64,000 nt of DNA from Ruegeria aquimaris (GTDB lineage Bacteria > Pseudomonadota > Alphaproteobacteria > Rhodobacterales > Rhodobacteraceae), in contig NZ_JAOWLB010000002.1 in NCBI RefSeq assembly GCF_025751555.1, positions 372,001-436,000 on the forward strand, given 5' to 3'. Shown one piece after another: positions 51,433 to 60,676 of this stretch. A program made the translations under genes and the position numbers. Positions within the stretch are counted from its first letter, which is position 1; each line of letters begins with the position of its first letter. The notes under the pieces were generated by a model. It saw only the letters and a program-made list of their open reading frames with translations. It made no database searches and was not told the DNA's origin.

Positions 51433-52779
51433 ATGCCGCGCACCGTAGAGGATATCAGCCACGCACTTCTGGATGCGGCCCGCAGGGCGGGGGCCGAGGC
51501 CGCCGACGCGATGGTCACCCAAGGCACATCGGTCTCGGTCGAGGTGCGTGGCGGCGCGCTGGAGCACGCCGAACGCTCTGAGGGCACCGATCTGGGGTTG
51601 CGGGTGTTCATCGGCAAGCGGCAGGCCATCGTGTCGAGTTCCGACAGTCGGCCAGAGACCCTGGCCGCGATGGCCGAACGGGCGGTGGCCATGGCGCGCG
51701 AGGCGCCCGAGGACCCCTATGCCGGGCTGGCTGACCCGTCGGAGATTTGCCGAAACCTTGATGCAGACGCTCTGGATCTGTGTGATCCGACCCCCGAACC
51801 CACCGCCGAGGCCCTGATGCAGGATGCGCTGGCGGCCGAGGCCGCAGCGCTGGCGGTCGAAGGCGTGACGCAGGTTTCTGACGCGGGCGGCGGATACGGG
51901 GCAAATGCCATCCATATCGCAGCGACAAACGGGTTTTCCGGCGGCTACCGCCGTACATCCCGCTCGATCTCCTGCGTGGCGATTTCCGGGTCCGGAACGG
52001 GCATGGAGCGCGAATATGACGGCGACAGCCGAAGCTGGCAGTCGGACCTGCGCGACCCCGCCGAGATCGGTCGCATCGCAGGTGAGCGGGCGGTCGCGGC
52101 ACAAGGCGCACGCAAGCCCGTGACCGGAAGCTATCCGGTGCTGTTCGACGAACGCATTTCGTCCTCGCTGATCGGTCATCTGCTGGGCGCGGCCAATGGC
52201 GCGGCGATTGCGCGCGGGTCATCCTGGCTCAAGGATGCGCTGGGCGAACAGGTGCTGCCTGCGCATCTGTCGGTGATCGAAGACCCACATCGCCCGCGTG
52301 TCTCGGGCTCGCGACCCTTCGATGCCGAGGGGCTGGCGACCCGGCGTCGCGCCATCGTGGAAAACGGGGTGCTGACCGGCTGGACGCTGGATCTGGCCAG
52401 TGCGCGCAAGCTGGGGATGGGATCGACCTCAAACGCGGCGCGCGGTGTTTCCGGCCCGCCTTCGCCCAGCAACTGGAACATCGCGATGACACAGGGAACG
52501 GCCAGCCGGGCCGACCTGTTGCGCGACATGGGAACCGGTCTGTTGGTGACATCCATGATCGGTTCGACCATCAACCCCAATACCGGCGACTATTCGCGCG
52601 GAGCCTCGGGGTTCTGGGTGGAGAATGGCGAGGTCGCCTATCCGGTGAACGAATGCACCATCGCGGGCAATCTGCGCGACATGCTGCTGCGGATGGTACC
52701 CGCGAACGACGCCCGGGATTGGCTGTCGCGGGTGGTGCCTTCGATCCTGATCGAGGGGATGACGCTTGCCGGAAACTGA
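51433..52779 (+). CDS. pmbA: TldD/PmbA-family metalloprotease subunit
   Basis: 448 residues. PmbA (TldE) works with TldD to cleave peptides; TldD provides the metal site. SVSVEVRGGALEHAERSEGT, LGLRVFIGKRQAIVSSSD near the N-terminus and GVSGPPSPSNWNIAMTQGT then DYSRGASGFWVENGEVAYPV at the end match PmbA-like proteins, which lack the zinc HExxxH. AGGAGG precedes the ATG at 51433. The end overlaps the next gene by 14 bases. Confidence 0.86.
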   Translation: MPRTVEDISHALLDAARRAGAEAADAMVTQGTSVSVEVRGGALEHAERSEGTDLGLRVFIGKRQAIVSSSDSRPETLAAMAERAVAMAREAPEDPYAGLADPSEICRNLDADALDLCDPTPEPTAEALMQDALAAEAAALAVEGVTQVSDAGGGYGANAIHIAATNGFSGGYRRTSRSISCVAISGSGTGMEREYDGDSRSWQSDLRDPAEIGRIAGERAVAAQGARKPVTGSYPVLFDERISSSLIGHLLGAANGAAIARGSSWLKDALGEQVLPAHLSVIEDPHRPRVSGSRPFDAEGLATRRRAIVENGVLTGWTLDLASARKLGMGSTSNAARGVSGPPSPSNWNIAMTQGTASRADLLRDMGTGLLVTSMIGSTINPNTGDYSRGASGFWVENGEVAYPVNECTIAGNLRDMLLRMVPANDARDWLSRVVPSILIEGMTLAGN

Positions 52780-53569
52780 CCTCGACCTGCTGATCCGTGC
52801 CGCACATGAGGCCGGACGCATCGCCACCCGTTACTCGGGTCGCGAGGCGCAGCGTTGGGACAAGCCCGATGGCGCGGGCCCGGTGACCGAGGCGGATCTG
52901 GCGGTGAACGCGATGCTGGAGCAGATGCTGCCCAGCGCCCGGCCCGGATACGGCTGGCTGAGCGAGGAAACCGAGGACAGTGGCGCCCGGCTGGATCGTG
53001 ACCGGGTGTTCATTGTCGACCCGATCGACGGCACCCGCAGCTTTGCCGACGGCTCGCGCACCTGGGCACATGCCCTGGCGGTGGCTGAACGCGGCGTGGT
53101 GACAGCGGCGGTGATCTATCTGCCGATGCGCGGCCTGCTGTTCTCGGCCGCGGCGGGCGGTGGCGCGTTTCTGAATGGTGACCCGATCCAGGTCTCGGCC
53201 CCAGCCGATCTGGCGCAGGCGCATATTCTTGCCGCACGGCCCAATCTGCTGCCGGAACACTGGATCGGGCGAACTCCGCCTGTGTTCCAACGCGATTATC
53301 GGCCATCGCTGGCCTACCGGCTGGCGCTGGTGGCGCAAGGCCGGTTCGACGGCATGCTCACGCTGCGGCCCAGTTGGGAATGGGACATCGCCGCCGGTGA
53401 CCTGATCCTGCGCGAGGCGGGCGGTCTTTGCACCGACCGGTTTGGCGCCCCGCTCAGGTTCAACAATGCCCGGCCTCGCCTGGCCGGTGTGATCGCGGGC
53501 GGCAACACCGTGCATGGCGGGCTGGCGGCGGCACTTGACCCGGCCAGCCTGGGGATTGCAAGCCATTGA
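52766..53569 (+). CDS. Inositol monophosphatase-family phosphatase, CysQ-like
   Basis: 267 residues. The metal motifs are SEETED (Glu), FIVDPIDGTRSFADG and WEWDIAAGDLILREAGG. CysQ-type members remove the 3' phosphate from PAP, a product of PAPS-using sulfotransferases such as the one at 32599-33357, though other substrates are possible. It starts at TTG, overlapping the pmbA stop by 14 bases, with no better start nearby. Followed by a gap of about 160 bases before the waaA-like gene. Confidence 0.83.
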   Translation: MPETDLDLLIRAAHEAGRIATRYSGREAQRWDKPDGAGPVTEADLAVNAMLEQMLPSARPGYGWLSEETEDSGARLDRDRVFIVDPIDGTRSFADGSRTWAHALAVAERGVVTAAVIYLPMRGLLFSAAAGGGAFLNGDPIQVSAPADLAQAHILAARPNLLPEHWIGRTPPVFQRDYRPSLAYRLALVAQGRFDGMLTLRPSWEWDIAAGDLILREAGGLCTDRFGAPLRFNNARPRLAGVIAGGNTVHGGLAAALDPASLGIASH

Positions 53570-53595
53570 CCGCGCCTTGCCAAGATCGGCGCAAG

Positions 53596-53623
53596 CTTGA
53601 CCTGCATCACAAATGCCATAGGT
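53596..53623 (+). promoter_or_regulatory. Sigma-70-like promoter before the WaaA-like gene
   Basis: TTGACC at 53596-53601 and TAGGTT at 53618-53623, with a 16-base spacer, lie in the only gap between cysQ and the WaaA-like gene. It is a sequence match only. Confidence 0.4.
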
Positions 53624-53727
53624 TGCCGCCGATTTTGCCCAGAACCCGCCGGAGCGACAAAATGGCCTGTGCCCTCTTCCCGGTTTCCCGTTTCACGGCC
53701 TGCCCCGGGCCGGTTGGACGTTAGACC

Positions 53728-54957
53728 ATGGCGCGCTCCCTCAGTCTAGCGGCCTATCGCGTGCTCAGCTGGCGCGGCGCGCATCCCCCCGGCGACGACA
53801 TGCCATCACGCCCCGAGGGTGAGCTGCTGTGGATTCACGTGGCCGACCGGAGCCGTTTCGCGGCCCTGTGTGACCTCGCCCAGCGCCTTGTCACCTTGCG
53901 GCCTGACCTGTCGACCTTGTTCACCATTCCCGGCGACACCCGGACCGACGATTGGCAGGCGCCCACGGGGCTGGTCTCGGTCCTGCCCGACGATCACCCG
54001 ACCGCGGCGCGGCGTTTTCTGAGCCATTGGACACCAGATATGTGCCTGTGGTCCGGTGGCGGGCTGAAACCCAACCTGATCGACGAAGCGGCCCAGACTG
54101 GTCTGCCGATGATACTTATCGACGTCGCCGAACGCGATCTGACCGCGCGCAAGCATCGGTGGCTGCCCGACCTCACACGCACGGTTCTGGATTGCTTCGA
54201 CATGATCCTGACCAATGGAGAGGCTGCCGCACGTCAGGTACGCCGCGCGGGCGTCGCTCCTGCCAAGGTGCGCGCCTCGCCTCCTTTGCAGGTCAGCGCG
54301 AATCCGGCCCCCTGGCCGGAAGACGAGCTGGCGGTCGTCAATGCGGCCCTGGGTGGGCGACCGGTCTGGCTGTCGGCCTGGACCCAGGCCAAGGAGTTCA
54401 TCTCGGTCCTGACCGCGCATCGCTACGCGCTGCGATTGCTGCACCGGGCGCTGTTGGTCGTGCATGTGGCCGACCCGGACGAAGCCGGGCCTCTACGCGA
54501 GCGGCTGGAACACATGGATCTGCGGTGTATCAATTGGGATGCCGGCGACATGATCGACGACCATACTCAGGTGGTGATCAGCGCGGAGCCCGAAAACCTC
54601 GGGCTGTGGTACCGGGTGTCACCGCTGACCTTCGTCGGCAGCTCACTGGAGCCCGGCGCTGGCGGGCGGGATCCGCTGACGGCGGTGGCTCTCGGCTCGG
54701 CGCTGCTCTATGGTCCGAACGTGCGCAACCATATCGACACATATGTCCGCCTTGCCTCGGCCGGAGCCGCGCGATCGGTTCGCGATGCCGAGGCGCTGGG
54801 CTCAGAGGTCGTGCACCTGCTGGCGCCCGATGCCGCCGCCACGATGGCGCTGGCCGGATGGGAGGTCGTGACCGAATCCGCCCATCTCACCGATGAACTG
54901 CTCGAGCTGGTACAGGACCGGTTGGACCGGCGGAGGGCAGAGCATGCGGACACCTGA
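53728..54957 (+). CDS. WaaA (KDO transferase)-like protein, probable inactive paralogue
   Basis: 409 residues with the WaaA/KdtA fold: a GT-B N-terminal domain ([10 protein letters not shown] at 33-42, [13 protein letters not shown] at 106-118) and a C-terminal domain ([19 protein letters not shown] at 302-320). In WaaA the N-terminal SVGE carries the catalytic Glu; here it is ADRS. The next conserved Glu (ETELWPN) is replaced by SGGGLKPN, and the CMP-site NPLE is DPLT. So it is probably not an active KDO transferase. It overlaps lpxK by 14 bases, so a lipid A-linked role is still likely. Confidence 0.78.
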   Translation: MARSLSLAAYRVLSWRGAHPPGDDMPSRPEGELLWIHVADRSRFAALCDLAQRLVTLRPDLSTLFTIPGDTRTDDWQAPTGLVSVLPDDHPTAARRFLSHWTPDMCLWSGGGLKPNLIDEAAQTGLPMILIDVAERDLTARKHRWLPDLTRTVLDCFDMILTNGEAAARQVRRAGVAPAKVRASPPLQVSANPAPWPEDELAVVNAALGGRPVWLSAWTQAKEFISVLTAHRYALRLLHRALLVVHVADPDEAGPLRERLEHMDLRCINWDAGDMIDDHTQVVISAEPENLGLWYRVSPLTFVGSSLEPGAGGRDPLTAVALGSALLYGPNVRNHIDTYVRLASAGAARSVRDAEALGSEVVHLLAPDAAATMALAGWEVVTESAHLTDELLELVQDRLDRRRAEHADT

Positions 54958-55942
54958 GTTCTGGCACACCGACCCGGTGCGACCCGGCTTGCGTGCGAAC
55001 GCGCTGCGCCCGCTGGGCACGCTCTATGCGGCGGCGACCGCGCGGCGGATACGCCAGGGGCAACCGATCCGCGCCGCCGTGCCGGTGATCTGTATCGGCA
55101 ACCTGAACGCGGGCGGAACCGGCAAGACCCCGACCGCGATCTGGGTGGTCGAGCGGCTGCGCGACGCGGGGCACGAACCGCATGTCGTCACCCGCGGCTA
55201 CGGCGGCGCGTTGCAGGGACCGGTGCAGGTGGATCCCGGTCGCCACAAGTCGGAACAAGTGGGCGACGAACCCTTGCTGCTGGCGGCCTTTGCCGAGGTC
55301 TGGGTCGCCAAGGACCGCGCCGCTGGCGTGCGGGCGGCGGAGGCGGCGGGCGCCACCGTGATCGTGCTGGACGATGGATTCCAGAACCCGGCGGTGGAGA
55401 AGGATTTCTCGGTCATCGTGGTCGATGCCGCACAGGGGTTCGGCAACGGGCTGTGCATTCCGGCCGGACCGCTGCGCGAACCGGTCGATGTGGGACTGCG
55501 GCGCGCCGATCTGGTGCTGTCGCTGGGCGATGCCGCCGCGCAGGCGGATTTCGCCGCCCGCTGGGGGGCCGCGATCAGCCTGCCGCATGCAACGGCGGAA
55601 CTCAAACCTCTGAAGACCGGGATGGACTGGGCCGCCACCCCGGTTCTGGCCTTTGCCGGTATCGGCAACCCGGCCAAGTTCTTTCGCACGTTGCGCAAGG
55701 AGGGGGCCGATCTGTTGCGGGCCGAGGCGCTGGACGATCATCAGCCGCTGACGCCCGCGCTGATGTCCCGCCTGGAAACCGAGGCGCGGGCGCTTGGCGC
55801 GCAGATGGTGACCACCGAAAAGGACGCCGTTCGGCTGCCGCCTGCATTCCGGTCCAAGGTCATCACCCTGCCCGTGCGGCTCGACGTTGCGGACTCCGAC
55901 CGGGTGCGCGACATGCTGCTGGCGGTTGCGCCCGCGCCCTGA
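54944..55942 (+). CDS. lpxK: Tetraacyldisaccharide 4'-kinase
   Basis: 332 residues. LpxK phosphorylates the lipid A precursor at the 4' position, at the inner membrane. The P-loop is [18 protein letters not shown] and the DDGFQN motif is in [29 protein letters not shown]-type and [13 protein letters not shown] segments follow. Start overlaps the WaaA-like gene by 14 bases. It is convergent with the CoA-transferase gene. Confidence 0.93.
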   Translation: MRTPEFWHTDPVRPGLRANALRPLGTLYAAATARRIRQGQPIRAAVPVICIGNLNAGGTGKTPTAIWVVERLRDAGHEPHVVTRGYGGALQGPVQVDPGRHKSEQVGDEPLLLAAFAEVWVAKDRAAGVRAAEAAGATVIVLDDGFQNPAVEKDFSVIVVDAAQGFGNGLCIPAGPLREPVDVGLRRADLVLSLGDAAAQADFAARWGAAISLPHATAELKPLKTGMDWAATPVLAFAGIGNPAKFFRTLRKEGADLLRAEALDDHQPLTPALMSRLETEARALGAQMVTTEKDAVRLPPAFRSKVITLPVRLDVADSDRVRDMLLAVAPAP

Positions 55943-55945
55943 GTC

Positions 55946-57064
55946 TCAGCCGTCCTCGCCCAGTTTCGGCGCGGGCCGGTGCAGCGCCAGATCGGCGTCC
56001 GAGAACCGGAACGGTGCGCGGATGCCCGGCACGCCCTGAAGTGCGATCCGCATGCCGCGTGCGATCACCTGAGGATCGGCCATGACCTCGGCCATGTCGT
56101 TGATCGGGCCGGCAGGGATGCCCTGTTCCTCGCAGGCGGCCAGCAACTCGGCCTTGGCGCGGGTCGCGGTGGCGCCGTTCAGCCGCGCGATCATCACCCG
56201 GCGGTTGGCGAGACGGTCGCGATTCTTCTGGAACTCGGGCGCCTCGGCCATGTCATCAAGCCCAAGCACCCGGCAGAGCCTTTGGTACTGCCGGTCATTG
56301 CCGGTGGCGATGATGATATGGCCGTCGGCGCAATCAAACACCTGGTAGGGCGCAAGGTTGACATGGGCATTGCCCATGCGGGGGGGCACCTCGCCTGTAG
56401 TGAGATAGTTCAACGCCTGGTTGGCGGTGACGGCAACCGCCACGTCGAGCAGTGCCATATCCACATGCTGCCCGTGACCGGTCCGGTCGCGCTGGTGCAG
56501 CGCGGCCAGAATGCCGGTGACCGCATATATGCCGGTAAAGATATCGGTGATCGCCACACCCGATTTCTGTGGCTGGCCCTCGGGCTCGCCCGTGATCGAC
56601 ATCAGACCTGACATGCCCTGGATGATGAAATCGTATCCCGCACGATGGGCATAGGGGCCGTCCTGCCCAAATCCGGTGATCGAGCAATAGATCAGCCGAG
56701 GATTGATCTCTGAAAGCGAGGCGTAATCCAGCCCGTATTTGGCCAGCCCGCCAACCTTGAAATTCTCGATCAGGATATCGGCGTCGCGCACCAATGCGCG
56801 TACCTTGTCCTGCCCCTCAAGGGTTGAGAAATCCGCGACGACCGAGGCCTTTCCCCTGTTCGTCGAGTGGAAATAGGCCGCCGACACATCATCATCGCGC
56901 GTCACGAAGGGTGGCCCCCAGGCGCGGGTATCGTCACCTGCGGGGCTTTCGACCTTGATCACTTCGGCGCCCAGGTCCGACAGGGTCTGGCCCGCCCAGG
57001 GGCCGGCCAGCACGCGCGCCAGTTCGACGACCTTCAGACCCGAGAGCGGCGCGGCCCGTGTCAT
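55946..57064 (-). CDS. CaiB/BaiF family (class III) CoA-transferase
   Basis: 372 residues. KVVELARVLAGPWAGQTLSD, GADVIKVE-like AEVIKVESPAGDDTRAWGPP, and YCSITGFGQDGPYAHRAGYD with the catalytic Asp are the family marks. It transfers CoA between carboxylic acids; donor and acceptor are unknown. Its start overlaps the DsbA-like gene stop (ATGA at 57064). It follows as the last gene of that minus-strand unit. Confidence 0.88.
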   Translation of the reverse strand: MTRAAPLSGLKVVELARVLAGPWAGQTLSDLGAEVIKVESPAGDDTRAWGPPFVTRDDDVSAAYFHSTNRGKASVVADFSTLEGQDKVRALVRDADILIENFKVGGLAKYGLDYASLSEINPRLIYCSITGFGQDGPYAHRAGYDFIIQGMSGLMSITGEPEGQPQKSGVAITDIFTGIYAVTGILAALHQRDRTGHGQHVDMALLDVAVAVTANQALNYLTTGEVPPRMGNAHVNLAPYQVFDCADGHIIIATGNDRQYQRLCRVLGLDDMAEAPEFQKNRDRLANRRVMIARLNGATATRAKAELLAACEEQGIPAGPINDMAEVMADPQVIARGMRIALQGVPGIRAPFRFSDADLALHRPAPKLGEDG

Positions 57065-57735
57065 CAGTTCGCCAGTTCAGCCTCGATCAGTGCCTTGAAA
57101 TCGGCATAGGGCTGGTTTTCAACCTTCTTGCCGTTGATCATGAAACTCGGCGTCGAGTTGATCTCGTCACGGGTGGCGTGTTCCTGGTACCAGGCGACCA
57201 GAGTCTGCGCCATCGTCGCATCCCCCAGACAGGCGTCGAGCTTGTCATTGTCGATGCCTGCCACGCGACCAATTTTGCGCAACTCGTCGGCAATCTCGGC
57301 CGGACCACCGGCACGGGCCCATTCCGACTGGCTCTTGAACATCAGGTCGGTGATGCCAAAGAATTTCTCGGGTCCGGCGCAACGCGCCACCATCGAGGCC
57401 CAGAGGCCGTAGCGGTCGAAATAGACCTCGCGATAGATGAACCGCACCTTGCCGGTGTCGATGAAATCGGCCTTGAGCTGCTTGTACCCCTCCTCGTGGA
57501 ACCGCGCGCAATGCGGACAGGTGTAAGAGGCATATTCGATGACCTCGACCGGCGCGTCCTCGGCCCCTTGCACCATCTCTACAATGGTGGAGGTATCGAC
57601 CTCGGCCTGCTGCGCGTCGGCGCTGCCGATCAGCGGCGAGGCGGGCAGGCTGCCGGTCGATGACGGCAGGCTCAGCCAGTAAGCGCCAGCGGCAATCGCC
57701 ACGGCAGCACAGATCACGGTTCCCATACGGCTCAT
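57064..57735 (-). CDS. DsbA-family thiol:disulfide oxidoreductase
   Basis: 223 residues. An N-terminal signal/anchor segment (TVICAAVAIAAGAYWLSL) and a thioredoxin-fold body with CPHC (Cys73, Cys76) within IEYASYTCPHCARFHEE. A cis-Pro is in STPSFMINGKKV. It acts in the periplasm, forming or isomerising disulfides. Its start at 57735 is fixed by the anchor. Its neighbours, DUF721 and mutY, are the usual alphaproteobacterial context. Confidence 0.9.
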   Translation of the reverse strand: MSRMGTVICAAVAIAAGAYWLSLPSSTGSLPASPLIGSADAQQAEVDTSTIVEMVQGAEDAPVEVIEYASYTCPHCARFHEEGYKQLKADFIDTGKVRFIYREVYFDRYGLWASMVARCAGPEKFFGITDLMFKSQSEWARAGGPAEIADELRKIGRVAGIDNDKLDACLGDATMAQTLVAWYQEHATRDEINSTPSFMINGKKVENQPYADFKALIEAELAN

Positions 57736-57748
57736 TTCAGGCCCTTTC

Positions 57749-58255
57749 TTATGATTTCTGCTTCGATAAAACGCTCTGGGCCAGTCTTTCAAGGGCAGCG
57801 CGCAAATCTTCATCTTTCGCCCCTTGTGCGACGCGAGAAGCTTCGGCGGCGACTTCCGGCGCGGGGCCGGACGAGGTGGCTTTGGGGCGGTGTTCGAATG
57901 TGGCCTGCCCTTCGGCAAAACCGGTCGGCGCGGTCTGAGTGATCCGGACACGGCTGATCGCGTTATAGCCATAGGCGGCGTTGACCCGTTCGCGCAGCTG
58001 TTCCTTCTGCATTTCCAGCATCGGCGCCTGCGCGCCGGTGGTCAGGACCGTCAGCGTGGCGCCAAAGCCACCCTTGCCATAACTGATATTGACCGGGCGG
58101 GCGATGGCGGCGAGGTCCTGGCCCACGATCTCGGGCCAGTGGGTCACTACCCGGCTGACCGCAAAACCCCGGCTTTCGCCGGCACGGCGGATCTGGTCGC
58201 CCAGCAGGATTGCCGTACGCTTGAAGCCGCGGGTCGAGGAACGTCTCTGTGCCAT
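57749..58255 (-). CDS. DUF721 family protein (DciA-like)
   Basis: 168 residues. The N-terminal ~110 residues match DUF721 (GDQIRRAGESRGFAVSRVVT, HWPEIVGQDLAAIARPV). DUF721 proteins include DciA, a loader of the replicative helicase in many bacteria lacking DnaC, so a replication role is possible. The C-terminal part is variable and ends in a helical tail. It is divergent from mutY and immediately precedes the DsbA-like gene. Confidence 0.82.
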   Translation of the reverse strand: MAQRRSSTRGFKRTAILLGDQIRRAGESRGFAVSRVVTHWPEIVGQDLAAIARPVNISYGKGGFGATLTVLTTGAQAPMLEMQKEQLRERVNAAYGYNAISRVRITQTAPTGFAEGQATFEHRPKATSSGPAPEVAAEASRVAQGAKDEDLRAALERLAQSVLSKQKS

Positions 58256-58337
58256 CTGGTCTCCGACTCTCATGGCGCTATTCTAAGTCCCGGGCGCGGC
58301 GGCGCCAGCGAAACCGGACAGTCAGGGAGAATTTTCC

Positions 58338-59393
58338 GTGCGCGATCAGCAACACAATGGCGTGAGCGCGGACTTGCTGGCGTGGTACGATACCCATGCC
58401 CGCGAGATGCCCTGGCGCGTCGGCCCGGCGGCGCGTGCCGATGGCATACGCCCCGATCCCTATCGGGTTTGGCTGTCCGAAGTCATGCTGCAACAGACCA
58501 CGGTTGCTGCGGTGCGCGACTACTTCCATCGGTTTACGGCGCGGTGGCCCACGGTTCAGGCGCTTGCCGCCGCCCCGGACGAGGCGGTAATGGGCGAATG
58601 GGCAGGGCTGGGATATTACGCCCGCGCCCGCAACCTGCTGAAATGCGCCCGCGTGGTGGTGCAGGAGCATGCTGGCCGGTTCCCCGATACATATGATGGC
58701 CTGATCGCACTGCCCGGTATCGGCCCCTATACCGCCGCTGCGATTGCCGCCATTGCCTTCGACCGCGCGGAGACCGTGCTCGACGGCAATGTCGAACGGG
58801 TGATGGCGCGGCTCTATGACATTCACGAACCGCTACCGGGCGTAAAACCCGAATTGAAGGCGCGGGCCGCCGACCTGACCCCCATCGAGAGACCCGGCGA
58901 TCATGCCCAGGCGGTGATGGATCTGGGTGCCACGATCTGCACCCCGAAGTCGCCCGCCTGCGGCATCTGCCCGCTGCGCGACCCCTGCCTGGCGCGCGCG
59001 CGTGGGACCGCGCCCGACCTGCCGCGCAAGGCGTCGAAAAAGGAGAAACCGGTGCGCCTTGGCCATGTCTATCTGGCGCAGCGCTCCGATGGCGGCTGGC
59101 TGATGCAGCGGCGGCCCGATCGCGGTCTCTTGGGCGGGATGCTGGGCTGGCCCGGCTCGGACTGGTCCGAAGCCCCTGACCCCGCCCCCCCTTTCAAGGC
59201 AGAGTGGCGCGAACTGGCGGGCGAGGTACGCCATACCTTTACCCATTTCCACCTGATCCTGCGCATCCACTGCGCCGAACTGCCCAAGGGACCGCCGCCC
59301 GAGGGGTTGCATATCGTCGACAAGCACGCCTTCCGCCCCTCGGACCTGCCCACTGTGATGCGCAAGGCATACGATCTGTGGCGCGGCCAATAG
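58338..59393 (+). CDS. mutY: Adenine DNA glycosylase
   Basis: 351 residues. The catalytic Glu is in SEVMLQQTT, the helix-hairpin-helix in LPGIGPYTAAAIAAIAF, and catalytic Asp in VLDGNVERV. The 4Fe-4S cluster cysteines form C-x6-C-x2-C-x5-C in CTPKSPACGICPLRDPC. The C-terminal NUDIX-like domain reads the 8-oxoG and ends in FTHFHL. It removes A opposite 8-oxoG. GTG start. It is followed about 60 bases later by alkB on the same strand. Confidence 0.95.
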   Translation: MRDQQHNGVSADLLAWYDTHAREMPWRVGPAARADGIRPDPYRVWLSEVMLQQTTVAAVRDYFHRFTARWPTVQALAAAPDEAVMGEWAGLGYYARARNLLKCARVVVQEHAGRFPDTYDGLIALPGIGPYTAAAIAAIAFDRAETVLDGNVERVMARLYDIHEPLPGVKPELKARAADLTPIERPGDHAQAVMDLGATICTPKSPACGICPLRDPCLARARGTAPDLPRKASKKEKPVRLGHVYLAQRSDGGWLMQRRPDRGLLGGMLGWPGSDWSEAPDPAPPFKAEWRELAGEVRHTFTHFHLILRIHCAELPKGPPPEGLHIVDKHAFRPSDLPTVMRKAYDLWRGQ

Positions 59394-59453
59394 ACCGATG
59401 GGCAGAGACCGGAAAAACGTCTAGGATTCAGGCAGTTTGTTGTGGAGTGTCCG

Positions 59454-60587
59454 ATGATCGCCCCGGAGAAACTCTCGCGCTGGCAAAGCGCCCTGCCCTT
59501 CTGGATATCCTACCTGCTGGCGCCGTTGGTCTGGTTTGCGGCAACCGAGGGCGGTTGGTGGCTGCTGGCGGTGCCGTTGTCGACCTGGTGGGCCTTTGCG
59601 GCCCTTGACCAGGCGGCGGGCGAGAACCTGGAAAACGCTGATCCGGAGACTGGTGAAGAGGCGCTGGGCTGGTACATCCTGCTGACCAAGCTTTGGGTGC
59701 CGGTGCAGTTCGTCACGCTCTACGGCCTGATCTGGTACGCCACCCGCGCCGACCACCTTTCCACCGGCGAACGGATCGCGCTGTTCTTCGGCGTCGGGGT
59801 GATCACCGGGACCATCGGGATCAACTATTCCCACGAGCTGATGCACCAGAAGGACCGGTTCGAGCGCTGGCTGGGCGATATCCTGCTGGCCATGGTGCTC
59901 TACTCACATTTCCGGTCCGAACACCTGCTGGTGCATCACCGCTATGTCGGCACCCCGCGTGACCCGGTGACCGCGCGTTATAACGAAGGGTTTCACCGGT
60001 TCTATCCCCGGGTGCTGGTGCAATGCCTGCGCTCGGCCTTCCGTGCCGAGCGCGAGATGCTGGCGCGCAAGGACAGGAACTGGACCGATCCGGCCAACCC
60101 GTTCTGGCGCTATTGGGCCTTGCAGGGGGGGATGCTGGCGTTTGCGGGGCTGATCGGCGGTTGGGCTGGTCTGGGCCTGTTCCTGGTGCAGGCCGGTACC
60201 GCGATCTGGCAGCTTGAGGTGGTCAACTACGTGGAACATTACGGGCTGACCCGGAAACACCTGGGCGAGGGCAAGTACGAACATGTCAAACCGCGCCATT
60301 CCTGGAACTCGGCAAAACGGGCGTCGAACTGGCTGCTGATCAACCTGCAACGCCATTCCGACCATCACTACAAGCCCGACCGCCGGTTTCCGCTGTTGCA
60401 GAACCATACCGAGGCGGACGCGCCGCAACTGCCCTATGGTTATCCGGTCATGACCGTTGCGGCGATGATCCCGCCGCTGTGGCGGCGGGTGATGAACCCG
60501 CGCGTGCGCGCCTGGCGGCGGCAATACTACCCCGAGATTTCCGACTGGAAACCCTACAACAAGGCGCTGAACCCGGCCCCGCGCTGA
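59454..60587 (+). CDS. alkB: Alkane 1-monooxygenase (AlkB-type di-iron membrane hydroxylase)
   Basis: 377 residues with several membrane helices and the eight-His di-iron set: SHELMH, EHLLVHHRY, then LQRHSDHHYKP, plus NYVEHYGL. It hydroxylates the terminal carbon of alkanes or other fatty chains, with rubredoxin. No rubredoxin or alkane-sensing gene is adjacent, so the electron donor must be elsewhere. GGAG lies six bases before the ATG at 59454. It is convergent with a cyclase gene over a hairpin array. Confidence 0.9.
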   Translation: MIAPEKLSRWQSALPFWISYLLAPLVWFAATEGGWWLLAVPLSTWWAFAALDQAAGENLENADPETGEEALGWYILLTKLWVPVQFVTLYGLIWYATRADHLSTGERIALFFGVGVITGTIGINYSHELMHQKDRFERWLGDILLAMVLYSHFRSEHLLVHHRYVGTPRDPVTARYNEGFHRFYPRVLVQCLRSAFRAEREMLARKDRNWTDPANPFWRYWALQGGMLAFAGLIGGWAGLGLFLVQAGTAIWQLEVVNYVEHYGLTRKHLGEGKYEHVKPRHSWNSAKRASNWLLINLQRHSDHHYKPDRRFPLLQNHTEADAPQLPYGYPVMTVAAMIPPLWRRVMNPRVRAWRRQYYPEISDWKPYNKALNPAPR

Positions 60588-60590
60588 ACC

Positions 60591-60676
60591 GCGGCGCGCA
60601 GCGCGCGCCGCCCGGCCCAACGGGAGGTGGCGCATCTGCGATGCGCCGGCCGACGGGCGGGAGCGGCCCGCCCTTT
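60591..60676. repeat. Array of three hairpins between convergent alkB and cyclase genes
   Basis: Hairpin 1: GCGGCGCGC-AGC-GCGCGCCGC (60591-60611). Hairpin 2: GGCGCATC-TGC-GATGCGCC (60629-60647). Hairpin 3: GGGCGGG-AGCGG-CCCGCCC followed by TTT (60655-60676), a likely alkB terminator. The short tri-hairpin layout with CCCGGCCCAACGGGAGG between the first two looks like a Rhodobacteraceae dispersed repeat; that is inference. Confidence 0.55.
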
